From NCBI GenBank assembly GCA_015519975.1, contig WIAL01000051.1, positions 62,001-126,000 of the forward strand: a DNA stretch of 64,000 nucleotides, in the 5' to 3' direction. Positions within the stretch are counted from its first letter, which is position 1. Every line of letters begins with the position of its first letter. The notes below the pieces were generated by a model that did not search any database, was not told the origin of the DNA, and worked only from the letters and a program-made list of their open reading frames with translations. This stretch comes from Hydrogenothermaceae bacterium (GTDB lineage: Bacteria > Aquificota > Aquificia > Aquificales > Hydrogenothermaceae). Position numbers and translations under genes: made by a program. Shown piece by piece: positions 58,165 through 64,000 of this stretch.

Positions 58165-59370
58165 ATGCAGTATGAAGAGTTTCCGAGAATAAAAAGACTT
58201 CCCCATTATGTTTTTGCTATTGTAAATGAATTAAAAGCAAAAATGAGAAGGGAAGGGGAAGATATCATAGATTTTGGTATGGGAAATCCAGATTTACAAC
58301 CTGCCAAACATATAATAGATAAATTATGCGAATCTGCAAAGAAAAAACATACACATAGATACTCTATGTCCCAGGGTATTCCAAGACTCAGAAAAGCAAT
58401 TGCAGATTTTTATGAAAGAAGGTATGGAGTAAAACTTGATCCAGAAACAGAAGCCATAATGACTATTGGTTCAAAAGAAGGAATCTCCCATTTAATGGTT
58501 GCAATGCTTGAACCTGGGGATATTGCGCTTGTCCCAAGTCCGAGATACCCTATACATTATTATGCTCCTGTAATTGCAGGTGCTAGTGTTTTGACTGTTC
58601 CCCTTCCTCTTGAAGGTACAGATAGCGAAAAACAAGAAAAATTTTTAAAAAGCATCTATGAATCTTATGAAGACAGTTACCCACAGCCTAAAGTTTTGCT
58701 CTTAAACTTTCCTAACAACCCAACCACTATGACTGTTGATATAAACTTTTTTAAAGAAATTGTTGCTTTTGCAAAAAAGAAAGGACTGTGGGTTATTCAT
58801 GATTTTGCTTATGCTGACCTTTGTTTTGACGGCTACAAAGCGCCTTCCATACTTGAAGTTGAAGGTGCAAAAGATGTTGCTGTAGAACTTTATTCTATGA
58901 CAAAAGGTTTTTCTATGGCAGGCTGGCGTGTTGGATTTGTTTTAGGAAATCCCACAATTGTTTATAACTTAAAAAGATTAAAAAGCTATCTTGATTATGG
59001 AACTTTTACTCCAATTCAAGTTGCATCAGTCATTGCACTTGATAGCGATTACTCAATTGTTGAAAAAGCAAGAGATACTTACAGTAAAAGATTAGATGTA
59101 CTTGTAGAAGGATTGAATAAAGCAGGATGGCCTGTGGAAAAACCCAAGGCAACAATGTTCTTATGGGCAAAAATTCCTGAAAAGTTTAGAGATATGGGAT
59201 CTGTAGATTTTAGTATGAAACTTTTAAAAGAGGCCAAAGTTGCAGTGGCTCCTGGGGCAGGTTTTGGAGAACACGGTGAAGGATATGTTAGATTTGCAGT
59301 TGTTGAAAATGAAAAGAGAATAAGACAGGCTGTTAGAAATATAAAGAAATTTTTAAAAGAAAATAAATGA
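58165..59370 (+). CDS. Class I/II aminotransferase (alanine-type)
   Basis: 401 residues, PLP fold type I. PNNPTT, HDFAYADLCF and the PLP lysine in YSMTKGFSMAGWRVGF are visible; the N-terminus (FPRIKRLPHYVFAIVNELK) resembles the AlaC/AlaA group. It likely interconverts pyruvate or 2-oxoglutarate with amino acids; exact substrate is uncertain (alanine, aspartate or LL-diaminopimelate are possible). It follows the LysM gene without a gap. Confidence 0.88.
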   Translation: MQYEEFPRIKRLPHYVFAIVNELKAKMRREGEDIIDFGMGNPDLQPAKHIIDKLCESAKKKHTHRYSMSQGIPRLRKAIADFYERRYGVKLDPETEAIMTIGSKEGISHLMVAMLEPGDIALVPSPRYPIHYYAPVIAGASVLTVPLPLEGTDSEKQEKFLKSIYESYEDSYPQPKVLLLNFPNNPTTMTVDINFFKEIVAFAKKKGLWVIHDFAYADLCFDGYKAPSILEVEGAKDVAVELYSMTKGFSMAGWRVGFVLGNPTIVYNLKRLKSYLDYGTFTPIQVASVIALDSDYSIVEKARDTYSKRLDVLVEGLNKAGWPVEKPKATMFLWAKIPEKFRDMGSVDFSMKLLKEAKVAVAPGAGFGEHGEGYVRFAVVENEKRIRQAVRNIKKFLKENK

Positions 59371-60098
59371 AAAGAGCAAAACTAAAAGTTGATAATATAA
59401 AAAAATCATACAAAAACAAAGAAGTTCTTCACGGTATAAATCTTGAAGTAAATGAAGGTGAGATAGTTGGGCTTCTTGGACCAAATGGTGCAGGAAAAAC
59501 TACAACATTTAAATGTTTGCTTGGGTTTGTAAAACCAGATGAAGGTAATATATACCTAAATGATGAAAATATAACAGATCTTCCAGTTTATGAAAGGGCA
59601 AAAAAGGGTATATCTTTCCTGCCACAGGAAAGTTCTATTTTCAAGGACTTAACGGTATGGGAAAATATCATTATTTTTTTAGAGTTTCAGTACAGTGATA
59701 GAAAAAAAATAAATGATAGAGCAAAAGAACTTTTAGAAGAATTTGGTATATATCACTTAAAGGATCAAAAAGCTTCTACACTTTCTGGTGGAGAAAGAAG
59801 AAGACTTGAAATAGCAAGAAGTTTAATTATAAATCCTTCTTTTTTGCTTTTAGATGAGCCGTTTGCAGGGGTTGATCCTGTTTCAGTTAAAGAGATAAAT
59901 AATCTTGTTCTTTCATTGGTAAAAAAAGACATAGGAATTGTTATAACTGACCATAATGTGAGGGAAACATTAAAAATTACAGACAGGGCTTATATTATTG
60001 CCCACGGAACAGTTATAGCAGAAGGGCCTCCATCTAAAATAGTTGAAGACCCTTATGTTAAGAAAGTATTCTTAGGTGAAGATTTTGTATTAGTTTAA
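59367..60098 (+). CDS. lptB: LptB, ABC ATPase of lipopolysaccharide export
   Basis: 243 residues. Walker A GPNGAGKT (38-45), signature LSGGERRRLEIAR, Walker B LLLDEPFAGVDPVS and the His-loop ITDHNVRETL match LptB, including the typical YERAKKGISFLPQESSIF segment. It powers LPS extraction from the inner membrane with LptFG. It overlaps the aminotransferase by 4 bases and meets the DUF6394-like gene tail to tail. Confidence 0.94.
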   Translation: MKRAKLKVDNIKKSYKNKEVLHGINLEVNEGEIVGLLGPNGAGKTTTFKCLLGFVKPDEGNIYLNDENITDLPVYERAKKGISFLPQESSIFKDLTVWENIIIFLEFQYSDRKKINDRAKELLEEFGIYHLKDQKASTLSGGERRRLEIARSLIINPSFLLLDEPFAGVDPVSVKEINNLVLSLVKKDIGIVITDHNVRETLKITDRAYIIAHGTVIAEGPPSKIVEDPYVKKVFLGEDFVLV

Positions 60099-60448
60099 AA
60101 CTCTTCTTCTTCTCTTTTATACTCAAAAATTATTTCTATAATTAAAAACACTATTGAAATTATATTTGCAACTGCTGCTCCAACAGCAAGACCTATGGCT
60201 AAAGGCACATGAATTCCAGTAAAGTAAAGTATTGTTGCCGGAATTAAATGAAGATCGGCAACAAGGGCGGTAGCGAGCATTTCTGCAGAAAGTATTTTCT
60301 TAGCACCAAATTTTAAAACTGTAGCGATAAGATTTACGGTTATAGCAATAACAAGTTGATAGGGATCGTGACTAAAAATAAATCCTACATTACTTGTTAA
60401 AGCCAGTACGATAAAAAAATCAGACCACACTTTTCCCCAGTTTATCAT
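60095..60448 (-). CDS. Small DUF6394-like membrane protein beside the potassium channel
   Basis: 117 residues with about four membrane segments. IVLALTSNVGFI, VNLIATVLKFGAKKIL, LATALVADLHLIPA and ANIISIVFLIIE closely resemble a proteobacterial family I recall as DUF6394. It overlaps the channel gene by 4 bases. The family is often seen near potassium-channel genes (from memory), so a channel accessory role is a fair guess, not a demonstrated one. Confidence 0.75.
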   Translation of the reverse strand: MINWGKVWSDFFIVLALTSNVGFIFSHDPYQLVIAITVNLIATVLKFGAKKILSAEMLATALVADLHLIPATILYFTGIHVPLAIGLAVGAAVANIISIVFLIIEIIFEYKREEEEF

Positions 60449-61611
60449 TCTACTTCCACCTCTTCCATTTTTTCTTTCATTTCTTCCTCATATTCTTCAA
60501 AGAATTCTTCAGCTCTTCTTAATGCTTTTGGATGACCTAAAATTAATAAAGAATCACCTTCTTCTATTATTGTGTTTCCTGAAGGAGCAATTTTCATTTT
60601 TCCATCTTTCCTTATAATAGCAACAATTGTAGCTCCTGTTTCTTGTCTCATTTTAATATCTTTTAATGTTTTTCCTATTAAAGGAGAACCTTCTGGTATT
60701 TTAATTTCTATTATGTCTATATCCGTTCTTTCACCGTAAGCTATCTGCTCCATAAATCTTGATATTGTAGGCGAAGGTGGATGAAGAACCAAAGATGAAA
60801 TTCTTCTCCCTATTGTCACACTTGGAACAATTACTTCGTTTGCACCAAGTAATTTCATTTTTTCTGCAGCACCTTCATTTGTTGCTGTTGCTATAATGTA
60901 AAATTCATCCTTGTCAGGTCTTATTAGTCTTGCTGTTACTATCACGGATAAATCTTGTGTATTTTCTTCAAATGCGGAAACTAATCCTTTAGCTTTTTCT
61001 ATGCCAACACCAAGCAAAACACTTCTTTTGTAAGGCTCATCAAATACATAATATTCAATTCCAAAATTTCTTATCTGAGGTTCTTTTGATTTATCTGGTT
61101 CTATTAAAACAACTTTAATACCTCTTTTCCTAAGGTTCTTTATAACCTCTTTAGTTATTTCATCAAAATTACAGATAATGTAATGCCCATGTAATTTTTC
61201 CATAGCTTTATACATCCTCCAGTATCTATAAATATTAGCTATATCACTTTGCAAAAAAACCTGTACTGTTGCGACAAGACCGTATAAATATGCAAGTGGA
61301 AATGCAATCATTAGAAATATAATTGAGAACAACCTATTTGCTTCTATATTCCCTGAGTAACCTTCTGTATAACCTACTGTTGATATTGAGATTACAATAT
61401 GAAATAGATAATTTAATACACTTTTTCCATCAGTTTTGTTGTTTATTATCATTAATGATAATACACCCATTCCAGTTGTAAAAATAACAACCATTAAAGG
61501 CCATCTTAATTTAAGAAGAACGTTGTAAAATTTTTCTTCATATATGGCTCTATAGTTTTTAGGTTTTACTTTTCCGTAATGGGGAATTTTTTTCTTCTTT
61601 TTAAAGCCCAT
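60445..61611 (-). CDS. Potassium-channel protein with RCK (TrkA-N, TrkA-C) domains
   Basis: 388 residues. Two membrane helices (about 37-57 and 95-117) flank a pore loop with ISTVGYTEGY; the filter TVGYTE (78-83) replaces the usual TVGYGD. The cytoplasmic RCK domain starts YIICNFDEITKEVI, where the nucleotide motif GxGxxG is replaced by NFDEIT, so NAD binding may be lost. A TrkA-C domain (about 295-365) ends the protein. It probably conducts cations with a gating ligand other than NAD. It overlaps the DUF6394-like gene and ribE. Confidence 0.87.
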   Translation of the reverse strand: MGFKKKKKIPHYGKVKPKNYRAIYEEKFYNVLLKLRWPLMVVIFTTGMGVLSLMIINNKTDGKSVLNYLFHIVISISTVGYTEGYSGNIEANRLFSIIFLMIAFPLAYLYGLVATVQVFLQSDIANIYRYWRMYKAMEKLHGHYIICNFDEITKEVIKNLRKRGIKVVLIEPDKSKEPQIRNFGIEYYVFDEPYKRSVLLGVGIEKAKGLVSAFEENTQDLSVIVTARLIRPDKDEFYIIATATNEGAAEKMKLLGANEVIVPSVTIGRRISSLVLHPPSPTISRFMEQIAYGERTDIDIIEIKIPEGSPLIGKTLKDIKMRQETGATIVAIIRKDGKMKIAPSGNTIIEEGDSLLILGHPKALRRAEEFFEEYEEEMKEKMEEVEVE

Positions 61612-62242
61612 TTAAAAGTTCCTTTAATTTATCTTCTTTCAAATTAGAGATATCTATATTAGAGATAAATTTTAGAATATATTTTCCAAAAATATCAAAC
61701 TCTAAATTTACTAAATCTCCAGGTTTTCTATATTTTAAATTGGTGTTTTCAAGTGTGTGGGGGATAATATTTATTGAAATTTTATCGCTGTAAATATAAT
61801 TTACAGTCAAACTTATACCATCAACAGCAATAGAACCTTTTTCTATTACAAGATTTTTATATTCTGCAGGTATTTGTATTAAAAGTTCTGTATGACTACC
61901 TAAATTTTTCATTTCTACTATTTTTCCTGTTGTATCTACATGTCCCTGAACAATATGACCTCCGAGTCTATCTGAGGCTTTTAAAGCTCTTTCTAAGTTA
62001 ACATAATCTCCTATTTTTGCATATCTGAAATTTGATCGGTTAATTGTTTCATTGGAAAGCTCAAAAGCTACTTTATCATTTTTTATATCAACTACAGTTA
62101 GACAAACTCCGTTAACTGCTATGCTGTCCCCAAGTTTTGCATCTTCCAGTACCTTTTCAGCTTTTACGTATAAAAGCATACCGTCAGATTTTTTCTGCAG
62201 GCTGTCAATCTGGCCGACTTCTTCAATGAGTCCTGTAAACAA
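61601..62242 (-). CDS. ribE: Riboflavin synthase, alpha-subunit type
   Basis: 213 residues from the TTG at 62242. The product then starts MFTGLIEEVGQI, the near-universal N-terminus of the family, with GAGG 6 bases upstream; a GTG at 62254 is also in frame but gives four extra residues and lacks a site. Two similar lumazine-binding halves are seen (DSIAVNGVCLTVV and GSIAVDGISLTVN; GGHIVQGHVDTTG). It joins two lumazines into riboflavin. Confidence 0.95.
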   Translation of the reverse strand: MFTGLIEEVGQIDSLQKKSDGMLLYVKAEKVLEDAKLGDSIAVNGVCLTVVDIKNDKVAFELSNETINRSNFRYAKIGDYVNLERALKASDRLGGHIVQGHVDTTGKIVEMKNLGSHTELLIQIPAEYKNLVIEKGSIAVDGISLTVNYIYSDKISINIIPHTLENTNLKYRKPGDLVNLEFDIFGKYILKFISNIDISNLKEDKLKELLNGL

Positions 62243-63923
62243 CTTTATCCTCACTTAGCTTTTTGTAAATTACATAATTAGTATAAACCTTTTTTACATA
62301 ATCTCTTGTTTCGTCAAATGGATGGGTTTCCACAAATTCTGCAATATTTTTAGGATTGAACCTTTTTAAAGCTCTTTTTACATTTGTAGCACCACCGTTA
62401 TAAGAAGCTACTGCATAAAAAATATTTCCATTAAACATGTCTAATAGATACTTCAAGTACCATTTGCCGTAGTCTATAGAAACATAAGGATTAAACATAT
62501 GAGTTATATCAAAATTTTTGTCTTTTCTTTTTTGTGCTGCCCAGTAAGCAGTTTGAGGAATAAACTGCATTAAGCCAACTGCATTTGAAAAAGATATTGC
62601 TTTATAATAAAAAAGGCTTTCCTGCTTCATTACTGCATATACTAAAGGGTTTAAGCTGCCAAATGGTTTAATATATCTTTCATCAGGGGTTAAATTTTTT
62701 ACTATAACTTCGGGCATAACTTGCTTTAGATAATCTAAATTTCCTGTTTTTTTATAAAAATAATTAGCTTCACGGTAAGCCCATTTGTATAAATTACCAT
62801 TTTTCTTTAAAGTTTCTATTAATTTATCTTTCTTTAATTTAACCAGATCAGTATCAATTTTTAAATTTTTAGTAGATATGACTTTATAAAAATCTATTTT
62901 TTCTGAAGCTTTAACTTTATTTAGATATTTTCTATTGTTAGATGAAAGATAAAGCCAGTAGTTAAGTTTATTTTTATTCTTTATAAAAGATTTATTTTTT
63001 GTTAGATAATGAAAGGCTTTGTTCTTACTATTATAAAAATAGGCGTATAAAAATGTGTACCATATCTTATCTTCAGACAAAGGTAAAAACTTTTTAAAAT
63101 AAAAAAAGTAATCATTTTTCTTATAATGAAATGCTTTTTTCATCAAAGCTTTACCAAGCTTTTCGATATACTTTTTATTTTTTGTTTTTAAAAGCCTGTC
63201 AAAATAGTATTTCCTTTCCTTCCAGTTTTTTGCATAATATCCTAAAATATAAAGTCCTACTGCATACCATTTTGATTTAGTATTTATTTGAGATAGAAAA
63301 TACTTTGCTTTTTTCATATCCTTAATTTTTACATATAAATAAAGATAGTAATATGAGGTTTTATCTGAAGATTTTATTAAAGGGAGAATACCAAGTGCCC
63401 TTTTATACATTCTTTTTGATATTAATTTATCAACAGCTTTTTGCAGTTCCTTTTGAGGTAGTTTTTTATAAATTTCTAAAAATGTTTTATATCCGTAATT
63501 TCTATCATATATATATTCAGTAGCAAGAAGTTTTTTTAAAGAAATATCATTAAAAATATTTGCTTTTAAATAAATATAGAAAGGAATGTTATCTTCATCT
63601 AAAGCTTTTTCATCAATTTTACCTAAATAAAATTTTGCAGTTTTAAAATCTTTTTTATAAAAAAAATCTCCAGCAAGTTTTAGATAAAGGTAACTATCTA
63701 CAGCATAACGAGGGTTTTTATTTAAAATAGGTTTTTCGTCGTAAAGTAGATTTATTTGAGAAATAAAGTAATCTTTATAAGGTTTTAATTTTTTTTCTTT
63801 TATTTGTGAAAAACAGGTTTTAGCTTTTAGAAATTTTTCTTCTTTAAAAAGTTCATAGCAAGAATAAAAATCCTTAGAAAAAGAAACGCTAAAAAACAGC
63901 AGTACTAAAATTAAATACTTCAT
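62223..63923 (-). CDS. slt: Soluble lytic murein transglycosylase-like protein
   Basis: 566 residues. A signal peptide (about 1-16, ending VSFSK) is followed by a long Lys/Tyr-rich superhelical region (about 20-410), and a C-terminal SLT domain with MKQESLFYYKAIS (catalytic Glu435), SNAVGLMQFIPQTA and VASYNGGATNVKRAL. It cuts peptidoglycan glycan strands in the periplasm. The start overlaps the preceding gene by 3 bases (ATGA), and ribE begins within its last codons. Confidence 0.92.
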   Translation of the reverse strand: MKYLILVLLFFSVSFSKDFYSCYELFKEEKFLKAKTCFSQIKEKKLKPYKDYFISQINLLYDEKPILNKNPRYAVDSYLYLKLAGDFFYKKDFKTAKFYLGKIDEKALDEDNIPFYIYLKANIFNDISLKKLLATEYIYDRNYGYKTFLEIYKKLPQKELQKAVDKLISKRMYKRALGILPLIKSSDKTSYYYLYLYVKIKDMKKAKYFLSQINTKSKWYAVGLYILGYYAKNWKERKYYFDRLLKTKNKKYIEKLGKALMKKAFHYKKNDYFFYFKKFLPLSEDKIWYTFLYAYFYNSKNKAFHYLTKNKSFIKNKNKLNYWLYLSSNNRKYLNKVKASEKIDFYKVISTKNLKIDTDLVKLKKDKLIETLKKNGNLYKWAYREANYFYKKTGNLDYLKQVMPEVIVKNLTPDERYIKPFGSLNPLVYAVMKQESLFYYKAISFSNAVGLMQFIPQTAYWAAQKRKDKNFDITHMFNPYVSIDYGKWYLKYLLDMFNGNIFYAVASYNGGATNVKRALKRFNPKNIAEFVETHPFDETRDYVKKVYTNYVIYKKLSEDKVVYRTH

Positions 63924-64000
63924 TTTATTTTATTAAACATTTTCAAATACTTTTTTGCAACATCTGAATCGTCAAAATGGTAAATATTATCACCTATTAT
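63920..64000 (-). CDS. Unidentified gene, C-terminal 26 residues only
   Basis: The minus-strand frame open from base 64000 reads IIGDNIYHFDDSDVAKKYLK and six more residues to a TGA at 63922-63920, which overlaps the slt ATG (ATGA). The coupling supports a real upstream gene in the slt operon. Too little is present to identify it. Confidence 0.55.
   Translation of the reverse strand: MIGDNIYHFDDSDVAKKYLKMFNKIK

Overview
This is about 64 kb of AT-rich, densely packed chromosome. The gene set suggests a thermophilic member of the Aquificota, probably the Hydrogenothermaceae (Sulfurihydrogenibium/Persephonella type). Supporting points are very AT-rich, Lys/Glu/Ile-rich proteins, split glyQ/glyS, a short HisG, a stand-alone fumarate reductase/succinate dehydrogenase flavoprotein, many TTG starts, and long operons that mix unrelated functions. 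This placement is inference from gene content; no rRNA gene is present.

Layout. 1-7140 is a CRISPR locus: a type III-B Cmr operon read leftward (cmr1, cmr2/cas10, cmr3, cmr4, cmr5, cmr6, the last cut by the window edge), and divergent from it a short array of four 29-nt repeats. 7221-14300 holds tRNA-Leu, cyclophilin, ahcY, ilvD, metK and a lipoamide-dehydrogenase-type flavoprotein. 14288-19184 is a type IV pilus operon (pilM-N-O, a tiny protein in the pilP position, pilQ, a lipoprotein). 19266-25039 is a leftward operon glyQ - two tiny membrane proteins - glyS - ppsA. 25120-31508 is a tripartite RND efflux system with divergent halves; aroK and acpS follow the outer-membrane component. 32420-35498 is a flagellar control operon (flhF, flhG, fliA, an unknown gene) behind a sigma-54-type promoter. 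35495-41864 is an eight-gene leftward operon minC-minD-minE-hisG-glmU-parvulin-trpD-fabL. 41941-50804 carries lysA, purD, sdhA/frdA, a PEGA lipoprotein, purF, a ferredoxin and an M24 peptidase. 50805-53650 is a second CRISPR neighbourhood: a hairpin-rich leader, a decaying array of five 36-nt repeats, an AAA ATPase/nuclease-like protein, and a two-helix membrane protein ending in a CARF-type ligand-binding domain. 53746-64000 carries a lipoprotein, mutS2, an acyP-LysM/M23-aminotransferase-lptB operon, and a leftward slt-ribE-potassium channel-DUF6394-like operon.

How the parts may work together. Cas10 (Cmr2) keeps an intact GGDD cyclase motif but has no N-terminal HD nuclease domain, so its output besides target RNA cleavage should be cyclic oligoadenylate. 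No Csm6/Csx1 nuclease is visible here. The membrane-anchored CARF protein at 52859-53650, beside the second array, is the only candidate receptor in the window. This suggests a Cmr to cyclic oligoadenylate to membrane-effector pathway, split over about 46 kb. That link is inference; the sequence shows the domains and motifs only. No cas6, cas1 or cas2 lies in the window.
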